A stretch of DNA of 64,000 nt from Cavia porcellus. Taxonomy: Eukaryota > Chordata > Mammalia > Rodentia > Caviidae. Under the pieces are notes generated by a model. That model was not told where the DNA came from and did no database searches. It saw only the letters and a program-made list of their open reading frames with translations. Location of the stretch: positions 15,444,001 through 15,508,000 of the forward strand of contig NW_026947492.1 in NCBI RefSeq assembly GCF_034190915.1. Reading direction: 5' to 3'. The translations under genes and the position numbers were made by a program. Below are positions 1-11,116 of this stretch, piece by piece. Numbering within the stretch: the stretch's first letter is position 1; every line of letters begins with the position of its first letter.

Positions 1-1325
1 AATGAGTATTTTGTGTGTAGTCTCTGTGTCTAAAACCTAGTTCCTACAGAGCATGTAGCATATACCCCGTATATCTCGATGGTCATTTGAAAGGACATTG
101 TACAATGTGGTAACATCAGGAAGGTACCAGTGTTACACAGAAAAGTAAAGTAGAGGTAAGCTTGCTTACTTGTTCAGCTGAAATCTTTTTTTTTTTTTCC
201 GCTGAAATCTTAAAACAGTTTCAAGTTCATTTTCTTCTTTCTCCTAGTATTTGAGATGTGATTCTTTTGCAGATTTTATCATTGCAAGTTATACATGTCC
301 AAGGTTTACCTGTGACTTCAGTAGTTTTCTTTGTATTTTACTGGGCACCGCCTTAATAAGTAAGTTAGCAGCTGTCCCTGGTTTCTGTTGATGGAGATCA
401 TCTCATTTTCCTGCCTCTATAACTCTTCTGGACAAAACAGTTTGACAGCCTGCTTTACTTTACTCCTCTATTATTAGAGGAGTATGTTTAGTGAACATAA
501 TTTTAAAAATATATATGTAAAAAGGAAAATTATAACTTGTAGTCAAACTTCTTAGAAATAATGGCAACATTTAGAAGTATGTATTTCCAGGCTGCTTTGA
601 GAGTCAGATTGCATTCTAATGTATCTAAAATCAATCATACTATTGTAGGACTTTGTAACAAACTTACTCTCTTTAATTTCTCTTTTCTGTTTTTTTTTCT
701 TTTTTAATATGTCATTTTTCTAAGTAAGTACTGGGAATCTACACAAATCATTTTATAGATAATAATGTGGATATATTTAGCCAATTGCCTGGTGATGGAA
801 ATTTAAATGGTCTATATTTCTTGTTTGTATACATAATGATCCAGTAAATATTCTTCTACATAAATTTTTGTGCAGTTGTTTTTGTTAATTCTTGATGCTC
901 TTTTCCACTAGATTGTCTTTATCTCTTTCTCAGTATAAAAACCCAAGAAAGATTTGGTCTTCAGTTTTACCTTATTAAGTAAATGATTATGTGTAATTAA
1001 CTTTGCATTCCAGTCTTGGGTTCCTTCTGGTCGTAGCTTATAACACAGCTAGGCCTGGAAATCTGATGGCTGAATACAATGAAAGTGCTTTGTTCTTGTA
1101 AAAAATGCCTTTTATATTCTGGATTTCAAGTCTCTTATCTGAAAAATTAGAAAGCTGGACCGTAAGATCAATTCAGTGATTCAAGAATCTTACTATCAGT
1201 TTCTTTTCAACTCATAACCTATCTCAAAGATTCTAACTTCTTTCTTCTTCAGTAAAAAACCACCTGGACAATTTTCTAAATTACTGCATAGAAGCTTTTA
1301 ATTATGGATTACAGACAAATACAAT
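1..1325. other. AT-rich intergenic DNA, no gene seen
   Basis: No reading frame of note and no repeat that I can name. It contains scattered T-rich runs such as the one near 187-199. Confidence 0.5.
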
Positions 1326-1830
1326 AGTGAGGCCAGGAGAGAGACAAACCAGGAGAGAGACAAAAAGAGGAGTAGACAGCTAGTAGAGGGAACAGAGTAA
1401 ACCCAGGTAAACCCTGGGAACGTTAAACACCAAGGGAAAGAGTCTCTTGTACTGCAGGGAGGCTGGATGACAGGGGAGCAGGGAAGATCTGTGCCCCTAA
1501 ACTCAGAGGCCTAGATAAAAATGGTAACCATTGCTTTAAAGGGAAACAGTCTGGATAAACCGAGATACACCCTGAGAAGTTGGGGTGCTAGGGAAATCTG
1601 CTTCTCCTGAGTCAGAGGCCTACTGAACTCTGTAGCAACATTGTTTTTGTGCCCACCCAAATAGTCCCCTTCTACAGCTGTGTATAAATCCCTGCACTTG
1701 GGTGTCGCCATGACATCCTCCTTGAGAGTCCCTCAGCTATCAAGAGTGTTTCTTTGTTCTAATAAACCATTACTGTTATTCCTCACTGCTGTGTCTATGG
1801 ACTGAAACTTCATCATCATCAGGACCAGAG
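1326..1830 (+). mobile_element. Solo LTR candidate (endogenous retrovirus type)
   Basis: A block richer in G and C than its flanks shows the layout of a retroviral LTR. A TATA-like TATAAA lies at 1683-1688, and a polyadenylation signal AATAAA at 1761-1766 is about 75 bases further on, the spacing expected of an R region. No gag, pol or env reading frame adjoins it, so it would be a solo LTR. I could not find a clean terminal TG...CA pair or flanking duplication, so the edges and the class are uncertain. Confidence 0.45.
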
Positions 1831-1873
1831 TCCAGGGGAGGCATTGGTCAGGGCAGCACGTGAAGTCACATGT

Positions 1874-1903
1874 GAACTTCTCCCGTGTTTACGGGAGAAG
1901 TTC
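1874..1903. repeat. Perfect 13-bp hairpin
   Basis: GAACTTCTCCCGT (1874-1886) is followed by loop GTTT (1887-1890) and its exact reverse complement ACGGGAGAAGTTC (1891-1903). No function is evident from its position. Confidence 0.85.
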
Positions 1904-3715
1904 TTGCTTGCTCTTTTGTGTGTTCATCTTTTATTAATGCTCTCATTTATTGTTCAACAAATATTTAACATTTTAAGATTTAAGTATTAATTAGGTTAGT
2001 GAGACAGTTAAGAAAAGAGCAAGTAGGTTCCAGTTTCAGTTTTTCTGCTTATATTTCTTTTTAAATTAGTGCACATGGCTATACGGATTCACAGATTTAA
2101 TTTTGGGAGATTTGTATATGCATATATCGTATTTTAATTATTTCTCATTTAACTCCCCTGGACACTCACACATTATCCCCTCACCCTACCATCTTACCTT
2201 GTTTCACATGCTTTTTTGGGAGGGGGAGGTCAGTGTATATGGTATGTTTTGCTTATATTCATGTCAATTTTACCATTCCTAGCTTTGCTATACTTAATTA
2301 AAATGTTCCCTTAGGGTCATGGCTTCTTAATCTCAGAAATAAAAATAATTATAACATTCAAAGGATTTTCCAGAAGGTTTAAAATTAAATCATATGTATG
2401 ATAATGCCTAGAAGATTCTTTATAAAAGATATGCTTCCATTCAGAAAAGATTAAGCTGACTTAAAAGAGATCAATAATTAAATGTAATTGTTTTCTTATT
2501 CAAATAAAAGTTACCATCATATAGAAGTTTAATTTGTACCTAAGGGTCATTTTTAATGTATACTTAATCTAAATTTCTCTAGGTTGGCCTGTGATCTTAT
2601 AGGAACATGCGTAGACCAGAGACTGAGCACAGAAAAGAAAATTTCACAAAAGTGATAGTTGTAAAAAAATATATATGAGGAACTGTACTCACATGTCACT
2701 GATTGTATGAGATGATGTAAAATTCTTCCCATGTTTTATCTATGCTGACAGAATGAGAAGCTCCAACGTCATTATATGTGCATGGATTAATTGCAAATAT
2801 TGCACTTTTTTTGGTCAAACATATTCCTGTTTCTAACTCAGAAATATTTTTGACTGATGAAATAATTGAACCATGCTGGCTCACTGATCTCAGTAATCCC
2901 ATAAAATTATTGATTCTCAATTTTCAGTATTTTTCTCTGTGTTGGAATATTGTATTTTTGTCTCTTTGATTAATTCTCACTCATTTAAATTATTCAGCAA
3001 CTGAACTCTTTGAATGTAGCATCTTGTACAAGTAGCTCATCTGAACGTGGCTGGAGTGTAAAAATTCCTTAGTGTACTCACCAAAGGATGGCCCAAAGAA
3101 GGATGCTCAGCGAAGTTTTGGTATCTTATTCTGTTTTTGTGGTTATTAGAAAATATTTCTGTGGAAGCTTTGACTAAATGCTCTTGAAGGTCCCAAATGT
3201 TTCATATGATTAAGGGTGATGGGTAATTTTTTTTTAAAAAATTACTTCTTCCTTTTTCACTATAACGGGAAGCTTACCTTCTTGTATCTTTCTTTTTGCT
3301 AACTGAATAAACACTATATTTTTAGGTGCTTATTTGCCTTAGAGGTTTATATGGGAATAGCTCTTGGGGATTCAGATCAAAAGAAGTTAATTAATAATAT
3401 TGTTATAAAGGAAAGTTGCTTCTGAACTACTTAATCACAATTACAAAGTTTCAGAAGTAGACCTGTTAGGATCTCCTTGGGGATTCCCTCAGATATTTTG
3501 CTTTATTTATTTAAGAGAAAACAGAATACTTAAAAAATATATAAGTAAACTAAAAACATGAAAGCTCTTTCATGTTCTGTAAGTTGATAAAATAAAAAAG
3601 GTTCTACAAAAATGAATATTCTAGAGTTTTGGACAACGTGTAGTACCTCTGTCTATATTAGGATAGACATTTTTAAAAGTTAGATTACCAGATGAAAATA
3701 TGGCTATAGCAAAAA
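1904..3715. other. Intergenic, no gene seen
   Basis: AT-rich sequence. Short open frames near 2696-2969 lack any recognisable domain and overlap on both strands, as expected by chance. Confidence 0.45.
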
Positions 3716-3718
3716 AAA

Positions 3719-3835
3719 ATTTTTGGGGGAAGCATCTTGCTATGTAGTTCAGGCCGGCTCATAGTGATCTTCCTGCCTCAGCCTCCTCAGCACTGGGGTT
3801 GCAGGTGTGGACCGTCACACCCTGCTTCCATTTTT
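3719..3835 (-). mobile_element. B1/7SL-like SINE, degraded
   Basis: Read on the minus strand, this has the order of a 7SL-derived SINE: GC-rich head, 'aggctgaggcaggaagatcac'-like core, then an A-rich tail, which is the T/A-rich run near 3710-3725 on the plus strand. It is divergent. Confidence 0.6.
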
Positions 3836-4032
3836 AAAAATCTCTCTTGGCAGTGTCACTATTTGAATGTCACTTGGTATGCTTTAATTTTGTAACCTGA
3901 ACAACTATTTATAAGATGACAATATGTAACTTACCAACTAGTGATTTCTTACTGTTTATTTTTCTGTAATTCTGTATTATTTCTATCCTTTTTTTCTGTT
4001 TTTTTTTCTCTTTAAATAAAAAAAAAATCTCT
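3836..4032 (+). mobile_element. 5'-truncated L1 3' end with target-site duplication
   Basis: The body (3846-4022) matches the last part of the L1 derivative at 10920-11104, including the shared 'aagatgacaatatgtaa' stretch, the T-rich run and the final TTTAAATAAA plus poly(A). The 10-bp sequence AAAAATCTCT occurs at both edges (3836-3845 and 4023-4032). It is a short, 5'-truncated retroposition of the same family as the two larger elements in this window. Confidence 0.8.
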
Positions 4033-4700
4033 GTTCAAAAACGTGAGCTCTGATTCTTAACTCAGTCTAGGAAAACTTTGTTCTTTCATACTTTTTTTAC
4101 ACCTGCAAGCTGACTACCCCCCGCCCCCAATATTCCCTTAAGCATTCCCTTAAGTAAAGCTTCTCAACCTTTTTACTAATGGAAGGGTAACATTCACTGG
4201 AGAGTAGTGGTTCTGCTGAGGCTTTTCCAAGTGAAAATGTGCATTCTGCTTTTCATGTGCCAGAGAGCTAGAGCACAGGGCTGGAGGTACGTGAGGGTAG
4301 TAATAACATTAGACTACTGTGTATATATATGTTGTATAATTATATATGAAAGGATACACTCAATACTACTCAAGAATGTGGTATAATTCCTTAATAATAT
4401 GATAGCAATAATCATTATTTTGTTCCCAGTTTCTATTTTCAGACAATTATCTCTCTGGATTCTGATTAAACTTCTCTGAGTTTTGTAGTATATAACCTCA
4501 TACATTTTCTTCCATTCTTCTGTTTATTATTTTATTACCTGAGTTTCAATATATAACTACAGTACCAACTAAAAGAATTATGAAAGAATTTTTAAATTTT
4601 AAAAAATTGAGTTTGAAAATCATTGTTGACACATTTAGTAAAGACTTTTTCAGCAGTTCATGCAAGACTGAGCCTTAATACCCCTGAAATTAGAATACCT
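4033..4700. other. Intergenic, no gene seen
   Basis: AT-rich, with no domain-bearing reading frame and no repeat that I can name. Confidence 0.4.
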
Positions 4701-4705
4701 TTAAT

Positions 4706-4860
4706 TTTGGTTTATTTTGTCTTTTGAGATGGGATCTCACTACATAGATCAGGCTGGTCTTAAAGTCACTCTATAGTGCAAGTAGGCCTTGAATTTGTGA
4801 TGATCCTCCTCAGCCTTCCAAGTGCTGGGATTACACTTGTGCACCACTATCCCTTGCTGA
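4706..4860 (-). mobile_element. B1/7SL-like SINE
   Basis: On the minus strand it carries the typical head (reverse of 'aagtgctgggattacac...tgtgcacca'), then 'aggctg...gatcatcac' and ends in an A-rich run (plus-strand 'ttgtcttttgagatgggatctc'). It is moderately diverged from the B1 type. Confidence 0.75.
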
Positions 4861-5860
4861 AAATCTTAACCTTACTTCCAATGTTCTGACTACCTTTTAA
4901 GCCACCAACTCTATTATTATTAATTGGATCTTGGCATTACTTAGAATTACTTAATCTCTAAAATCTCAAAATCTCCAGGATATTAATCTTGGACTAGAAT
5001 CTTCTAATTAAATAGTTCTCTGTTCTGTGCACTTACATATGGCTTCATTTAGATTTCCAGCTACTGAATTCTCTCTCTCTCTCCCCCTCGCTATCTGTCT
5101 CTCTATATATATTCAATTTATGTAATTTGTAAATTTGTATGGTTATATATGTTTATATGCTTTATGTAGAATTTAAAGACATTGTTTTGTCTATATCGGA
5201 CAATTTCTTTATTTTTCGTTTGTTTTAATACCTTTTTTCCCCCCTGAATTCTAGGTTGATTGTTTTTCTCTTTCAGTGTTTAAAGATGTAACTCCATATC
5301 CCCTGTTGTGTGCTGCTTTTTAAAGGCTATCTGCTCTTATTTATCGCTCTGTGAGGAATTTTTTTCTTACTGTTCTTAAGATACTCCCTTTTATCTTAGG
5401 TTTTAAGCAAAGATATGGCTCAGTATAGTTTCATTCATTTCTATTGTTTTTGAGGCTATGTTGAAGTTCTTAGACTGTGGAGATAATTTTCATAAAGTTT
5501 GAAGAAATTGTGGCCATGGTTTCTTCTGCATTCTCACTCTTCTTAGTGACCCCAAGTGACTGTGGAAGTACTGATGTTCTATTCATTTCCCCCTTAATCA
5601 CTATTTTTTATTGCCTTGTATAAGTTCATTACCTTTTTTCTTTTGGAATGACCAATTTGGCATTAATTTCACCCTATATTTCCATCTCAGATTTTGTACT
5701 TTTTCCCCTACTTTAATGAAATGCAGGTTAAATAATAATTTTAATGTCATTGTCTGTGAATGTTGTCATCCTTGTGATTTCTAGATTAATTCTGCAACTG
5801 AAGTTTTACCTTGTTGAATATTATATTTTTCAGCTTCTTTGTGGAAATTTTTAAAATTGA
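4861..5860 (-). mobile_element. Probable old LINE sequence, antisense
   Basis: From about 5190 on, the T-rich text (the 'tttcagtgtttaaagatgtaac' region and the 'gaagaaattgtggccatggtttcttctgc' region) resembles ancient L1 3' regions in antisense. A (TC)n tract lies at 5069-5104. The part before 5190 is unassigned. Confidence 0.4.
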
Positions 5861-5864
5861 TTTT

Positions 5865-6530
5865 CTAATTTTTGATTGATATATAATAGTGATATGTATG
5901 TCTGAGATACAATGTGATGCTTCAGTTCATGTTTCTATTGGGTAGTGAGCAACCCAGGCTGAGTGGAATAATATCCATTACATTAAACTTCTATCAATTC
6001 TTTATAGGAGACACATTTAAACTCCTCTCTTCTATTTTAAGGTATATAAAACATTTTTATTAATTGTATCCCATGTGTCTCAGTACACCAGAACTTTTTC
6101 CTTTTGTTGACTTTGTACTTGTTGCCCCTCCCCCCAGTTGCATTTGTACCTATTTTCCCCGTCCTCTGGTAAGCACTATACTAATTTAAATGTCTCATCA
6201 TTTTTTTCCATTCCACACCAAAGTAAAATCATGCACTGTCTTCTTGTGCCTGACTTACTCACCGAACATTATGTCCCCTTGATTCATCCATGTTTTTGCA
6301 AATGATAAGATTCACGCATTTTCATTCCTGATTAGGATTTGATTTTGTATGTGTTGGTATATATCAATATATGTATTGATATATACATATATCAATACCT
6401 TATACCATATATATACATATATCAATATATATACATATACCATACATATATATACAATATATATACATATACCATATATATACATATATCAATACCATAT
6501 ATACCTTCAATTAAATACATATCACATTTT
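5865..6530 (-). mobile_element. Old L1 3' end, antisense (distal part)
   Basis: The antisense L1 3'UTR text is recognisable at 5880-5960 (the 'gatacaatgtgatgcttcagttcatg' type) and at 6240-6300 (the 'tgacttactcaccgaacattatg' type). It is the outer part of an L1M fragment that continues beyond the SINE at 6548 and the LTR-like insertion at 6860. Confidence 0.7.
6355..6520. repeat. (ATATAC)n-type simple repeat
   Basis: A run of TATATACATATATCAATACC-like units, which explains the tyrosine/isoleucine-rich open frames seen here. Confidence 0.9.
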
Positions 6531-6534
6531 CTTT

Positions 6535-6670
6535 GGTCACCCATTGTGTGTTTTTTTTTTTTTTTTGTCTTTTTCGTTTTTATCGGTACCAGGGATCGAA
6601 CTCACGACTGCCTGCTTGCAAGGCAGGCACTTATGCCGCTGAGCTAAATCCCCAGCTGGTCACCCATTGT
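6535..6670 (-). mobile_element. ID-type tRNA-Ala SINE with target-site duplication
   Basis: The body is 6548-6657 on the minus strand: 'agctggggatttagctcagc', the GGCATAAGTGCCTGCC core, the B-box-like GAGTTCGATCCC and an A-rich tail. The 13-bp GGTCACCCATTGT occurs on both sides (6535-6547 and 6658-6670), so the insertion is complete and fairly recent. It interrupts the old antisense L1. Confidence 0.9.
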
Positions 6671-6855
6671 TGATTAGGTTGATATTATATCTTAGTTATT
6701 GTGAATAGTGCTGCAGTAAACAGAAGTGTGTTCTTTTGACATGCTGATTACTTTTTTTCTTTATGTATACAATAGTGGGATTGCTGGAATAAATGGTAGT
6801 TTTAACTTTCTGAGGGATTTCCATACAATTCTCCATAATTCCTATATTAGTTTAC
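6671..6855 (-). mobile_element. Old L1, antisense (ORF2 end part)
   Basis: The text 'gtgaatagtgctgcagtaaacagaa' through 'gggattgctggaataaatggtag' and 'ccatacaattctcca' is the antisense of the L1 ORF2 C-terminal region. It continues at 7343 after an insertion. Confidence 0.8.
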
Positions 6856-6859
6856 CTTT

Positions 6860-7342
6860 CCAGAGCTATGACTTGTGTCTAGATGTCTCCCCAAAGCCTC
6901 TTGCAGTCATAGGTGAGGCTTTTTCAGAGGCGGCTGAATCTAGATTGTGTGACTGATTCATGGTATAATGCTAGGATTAAGGGTACTAGGATAAGGGTGG
7001 GTGATTAGTAAATCACCCCACTGATTTGTTTGGTATTGCTCTAATCCCATTAGTGTAGATAGAATGTAAAGGGACAGAAAATAGTGACTAAGGTTCATTG
7101 CTTGCTTTGCTGCCTCTGGCCTGCCATGAACTGTTTCTCCTCTGTGATTCTCCTCTGTTATGCTGCCTTGCCTTGGGGCTAGCTGATTATGGACTAATAC
7201 CAAACTTAGATATTTTGTCTTATTAATGAGTAAAGTAACCAAGATACTTAAGAAAGTGTATAAGCTTCTCTTTCTGCATATTCTTGCCTGCATTTGTAAT
7301 TTTTTGTATTGAAAATTTTTGTATTGAAAACATCCATTTTTC
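6860..7342 (+). mobile_element. MaLR-type LTR-like insertion
   Basis: This block interrupts the old L1. Its part at 7100-7230 ('ctgccatgaactgtttctcc', 'atgctgccttgccttggggc', 'tgattatggactaa') has the text typical of MaLR LTR 3' parts and resembles the block at 62640-62830. The first 200 bases are less clear. Confidence 0.5.
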
Positions 7343-7800
7343 CCCCTGATTTGAAGTGGCACATCATTGTATCTTTAATTTCGTTTCCTTAGTGGTTAAT
7401 GGCATTGAGCACTTTTTCATATGCTTGGTAGCCATTTGTATGTCTTCTTTTGGGAGAAATGTCTATCAGATACTTAGAATATTTTTAAAGTCAATATTTC
7501 TTTTTTCTTTGCCATTGAGTTTTGAGTTCCTTATATTATTGTTCACTTGGCCTTAGCCAAAAGACTGAGAAGCAATTTGAGTTCCTTCTATATTCCAGAT
7601 ATCACCATTTTGTAAATATTTTCTTCCATTTTCTCAGTTGTCTTTTTGCTAGTTGATAATTTTCTTTGATGTACAAAAATATTTTAGTTTGATGTAGTCT
7701 GTTGATTTTTGTGTTTTGTAGCCTATTAATTTGGATATCTGGTAGTTTTTTCATTGAATAGCACTATTGTGACATTTGCTTTGTTGAGTGCAGGCTATTT
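7343..7800 (-). mobile_element. Old L1, antisense (continuation)
   Basis: Continues the antisense L1 text: 'gcattgagcactttttcatatgc', 'gtatgtcttcttttgggagaaatg', then 'tagtttgatgtagtctgttgattttt'. This is L1 ORF2 read backwards. Confidence 0.8.
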
Positions 7801-7810
7801 TTTTAGTCTT

Positions 7811-7897
7811 AAAAACTTTCTTAGGGTCTGGGGATTTAGCTCAGCGGCATAAGCGCCTGCCTTGCAAGCAGGCAGTCGTGAGTAAAAAACTTTCTTA
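7811..7897 (+). mobile_element. Truncated ID SINE with target-site duplication
   Basis: The body 7824-7884 begins 'gggtctggggatttagctca' and stops after 'cagtcgtgagt', so the B box and tail are missing. AAAAACTTTCTTA is duplicated at 7811-7823 and 7885-7897. Confidence 0.85.
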
Positions 7898-7988
7898 AGT
7901 TTTATTCTGGGGTGCAGTTAGGTTGGTTGGAAATACTGGACATAATTTGACTGTTTTGGATCTTGTTTCCAGTATTAAAATAAGTAAA

Positions 7989-8718
7989 GACTTCCGGGAG
8001 AACATGGCAGACAGATAACAGCAACTACCGGAGGCTCTCTGAAAAACTAGGCTCAGAAGCCAGATATGGTGCGGACTAAAGAGACATAAGCAGGTGGAGT
8101 TATGCTCTGCTGACTCAGGAACGAACTCGGCTGAGAGAAACCAACTTGGAATGCAGTCCTGGTGCTAAAACAGGAACAGAAAAGTCTCGCTGCTGAGGCT
8201 GGACCCTGCGCCATTGGAAGCCGCGATTTGGGTTTCCCGCCGTGCGGCGGCTGGCTGCCTCTACATCGGCTCGGCAAGGAGAGAGACGCGCGGAAACTCT
8301 GAGAACAGGAGTCTGCGAACGGAGTCGAAAACAGGACAGGCAGGGAGGCATGTTCTGACTTGTGGCGAGGTGAGTGAGAGAAACTGACACTCCACCACAG
8401 TTTGACTCCAGCGGACTTTCTGGGCCCGAGCAGTCCTGCGGGAGCAGGGCGCGGTGGAGACTCCAGCCACACATTCCCCTCTCGGGTGGGATTGGTGAAA
8501 AGTGCCTGGCCTGCGTGACGCTGCCGGCGGACCCCATAGGCTGGCCCAAACCAGATCCCAGAGCCTGACGGAGGCCGGAGGGGCGGACCCCCGCGTAGGC
8601 TGCCTGGTGCGCAGCGGTGAGTGGGAACACCTAACCGGCGCAATTCGATCAGGCTGTGGCTGACAGGGAGAGAAGCTGGGCCTCTCATATAAGCTTGCAT
8701 ATATAAGGAACAGAGAAT
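7989..8718 (+). promoter_or_regulatory. 5'UTR/internal promoter of the ORF2-less L1
   Basis: GC- and CpG-rich leader starting GACTTCCGGGAGAACATGGC, the type of start seen in L1 5'UTRs. By analogy with other L1s it should hold an internal RNA polymerase II promoter; no individual sites are claimed. It has few stop codons on the minus strand, which produces long antisense open frames there. Confidence 0.65.
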
Positions 8719-9732
8719 ATGGGAAGAGGCAGCAACAAGAAAGGCTCCTCGGCCCCCAATTCTGAGACACAGGCAATAGCGGACACCGCACCAATACACA
8801 TAAAGCACCATATAGAGAGCCTCATAGACCAATTCAGGAATGAAGTTATCAACGACCTGAAGCTAGAAGTATGCAAAATAGTTAGAGAAATGCTAAGCCC
8901 CACCCAAGAAAAAACAGATGGTGGAATGGAAGAACAGAAAAAGAGGGGAGAATTGTTTGATGGAGAAAACAGGGAAAGCATAGAATACGTGAAGCAGGTT
9001 CAAAGGGACTACCAAGAAACTAAGAAGTCTATCGAAGACTGGCATAACAGCTTGAAAGAAACTAAGGACAGACTATCTGAACTGGAGGGCAGAATAGTAA
9101 TATGGGAGAATGAAATGAAAAACTTCTTAAAAATAACAAAGAAACAAACAGCAATAATACAAAGACAAGAAGATGATAAGAGGATCCATAACTTAAGGAT
9201 TAAGAACATAAAAGAAGAAGTAGGGACACAAACAAATGAACTACAAAAGCTACTCACAGAAATAATCCAGGAGAATTTTCCTAATTTAGCAAAAGGTAAA
9301 GATACTCAGATGTATGAGGCATACAGGACCCCAGCCACCTACAACCCTAACAGAGAAACACCCAGGCATATAATAATAAAAATTCCAGAAATTCAATACA
9401 AGAACAGAATATTAAAAGCTGTCAGAGACAAGAAACAGATCACTTGCAAGGGAACACCCATCAGAATTACAGCAGACTTCTCTGCACAAACCATCAAATC
9501 ACGAAGAGCGTGGGGGGAAATAATTCAAGCTTTGAAAGATAATAATCTCCAGCCAAGATTGAGATATCCTGCACAACTGTCCCTGGAAATTGATGGAAAA
9601 ACAAGGTGCTTCCAGGATAAAGAGGAACTGGGGGAATTTGCAACCACCAATTCAACTCTACAGAGAGTATTGCAGGATATTCTAAAAAAAGAAAAATACA
9701 AAGAATCCAGAAATAGTGGAGGCCACAACTAA
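8719..9732 (+). CDS. L1 ORF1 protein (RNA-binding chaperone), intact
   Basis: A 337-codon open frame, within the usual length of mammalian L1 ORF1p. It has a basic N-terminus (MGRGSNKKGS), a charged coiled-coil region at roughly residues 45-150, an RRM-like segment around residues 150-225 (IHNLRIKNI ... ENFPNL) and a C-terminal domain with conserved blocks (TPRHIIIKIPE, RILKAVRDKK, GTPIRITADFS, RRAWGEI, LRYPAQLSL). In the L1 life cycle ORF1p trimerises and coats the L1 RNA as a nucleic-acid chaperone. There is no stop or frameshift, unlike ORF1 of the L1 at 24703. ORF2 does not follow, so the protein would only serve in trans or with borrowed ORF2p. Confidence 0.9.
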   Translation: MGRGSNKKGSSAPNSETQAIADTAPIHIKHHIESLIDQFRNEVINDLKLEVCKIVREMLSPTQEKTDGGMEEQKKRGELFDGENRESIEYVKQVQRDYQETKKSIEDWHNSLKETKDRLSELEGRIVIWENEMKNFLKITKKQTAIIQRQEDDKRIHNLRIKNIKEEVGTQTNELQKLLTEIIQENFPNLAKGKDTQMYEAYRTPATYNPNRETPRHIIIKIPEIQYKNRILKAVRDKKQITCKGTPIRITADFSAQTIKSRRAWGEIIQALKDNNLQPRLRYPAQLSLEIDGKTRCFQDKEELGEFATTNSTLQRVLQDILKKEKYKESRNSGGHN

Positions 9733-11104
9733 TGGAGCAGAGAACAAAGTGAAGAAGACAAACTGACAGCTACTGACAGAATAAGAGCTCAACAGAAATG
9801 AGGCAGAGAAGATTGGATGATAGGAACAGCTATTTTGGTGAAAATGACATCTTAATAGGTAATACTGATTTAGATCATCTAGTTTTGAAGTCTCATATAG
9901 CTTTTGTCCTTCTGTCTCCAATGGTCTAAATAGGTTGTATCTTACTGGATTTTATTATGTATGATAGTATAAGCAAAAACCTTTTAAAGACAAGGAGATT
10001 ATACAGAAACCATTATTCATTTTCTGTTAGTCGATTCTAAATACTCTGTAATGCTGGCATTCTCTTAAATGGTTTTACATTGTTTTGATATACTTAATGC
10101 TACAGTATACGAAGTTGTACTCAAGGATTTCAAGGAAAGAGACAATATGGTAACTACTTTTAGGTCAGGATTATCTGGTGGTGAAACACTATTCTGCTTA
10201 AATGGTTATGTTTTGATCTGTGCTGTTTTGTTGTTATGCCCTCTTTTATCTCAATCTCCACTCCATTATTTACTTTTTTAAAAATTTTTATCCTTTTAAT
10301 TAAAGGAAAAAAAAATAACAGGATATATTATAGTAACCCACTTTGACTTTCCATTACCTCGATTTAAAGCCCTATATTACTCTCACCATCTGGTTTTTAA
10401 CTGATGTTCCCCTATTCTGTTTTGCTGGATAGTATCAGGTTCGAAAATTTAGGCATCAGCTGTGAAGATAATGAGATTCATTATAACGCCCATTCTCGTT
10501 GACTTTTATCTAGTTTTGAAGACCTACAATGTCTCCAATGGTTTGGTTTTGTCAGTTTTGTTCTTTACTGTTTTGTTCAATTGTATTATAACTAATGGTA
10601 TAGGCAATTCTATTAGAGATAGCGGGAGGCATTATGGTAACCATTGTTGATCACCTTGTATTATGTTTTCACATTATCTATTATGTCCACCCTTTTGACT
10701 TGACCGATTCTGTTCTGTTATGTCACATTTGGTTTTACTCTCTTCCAAAAAAGTAATAAGAACCGTGAGAGCAATGAAACCCAAAATGTGTAATAGTCAT
10801 TGTACAAAAGAGAGGAAAAGAAAGTGCTCTAAACTATATAACTGCATGTATATTTAAGTGTATAAGATAGAATATGATATCACAGAGTTTTATTGGATCA
10901 TTGAACAGAACTGTTTGCAGTATCATTGATGGAATGTCCACTTTACAAACTTTAATTTTGTGACTTGAACAATTATTTCTAAGATGACAATATGTAATCC
11001 ATTAATTAGTAATTTCCTACTGTTCATTTTTTTTCTGCAAATCTGTATAACTTGTACCCTTTCTCTGCTTTTTTTTTCTTTTCTCCTTAAATAAAATTAA
11101 AAAA
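9733..11104 (+). repeat. Modular 3'UTR (about 150-bp units) of the ORF2-less L1
   Basis: After ORF1 the sequence holds repeated TTTTGAAGnCCTnTAnT-like landmarks near 9884, 10035, 10362 and 10515, spaced by about 151 bp or multiples of it. Between them lie 'atggtaac...ttgttgat' motifs (for example 10148-10156 and 10634-10650). The end has the AAATAAA signal and poly(A). The same units occur in the L1 at 30204-31228 and in the element at 44001-44818. Confidence 0.7.
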
Positions 11105-11116
11105 AAAATAAGTAAA

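Larger units (their letters stand above)
7977..11116 (+). mobile_element. Full-length ORF2-less L1 (HAL1-like half-LINE)
   Basis: The body runs from about 7989 to 11104, with AAAATAAGTAAA at both sides (7977-7988 and 11105-11116). It has a GC- and CpG-rich 5'UTR (7989-8718), an intact ORF1 (8719-9732), and then 1.37 kb that is 3'UTR-like to the poly(A). Nothing recognisable as endonuclease or reverse transcriptase lies between. Because the 5' end and both duplications are present, this is not a 5'-truncated L1. It either belongs to a half-LINE family or copied an internally deleted source. Movement would have to rely on ORF2 protein from another L1. The undamaged ORF1 and CpG-rich promoter suggest recent insertion. 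Confidence 0.85.

Noticed and set aside
6339..6647. Two overlapping Tyr/Ile-rich open frames of about 100 codons
   Set aside because: They are translations of the ATATAC simple repeat plus an antisense SINE.
8261..8794. 177-codon minus-strand frame as a gene
   Set aside because: It overlaps the sense 5'UTR and ORF1 start of an L1, is GC-driven, and has no domain; kept only as a low-interest observation.
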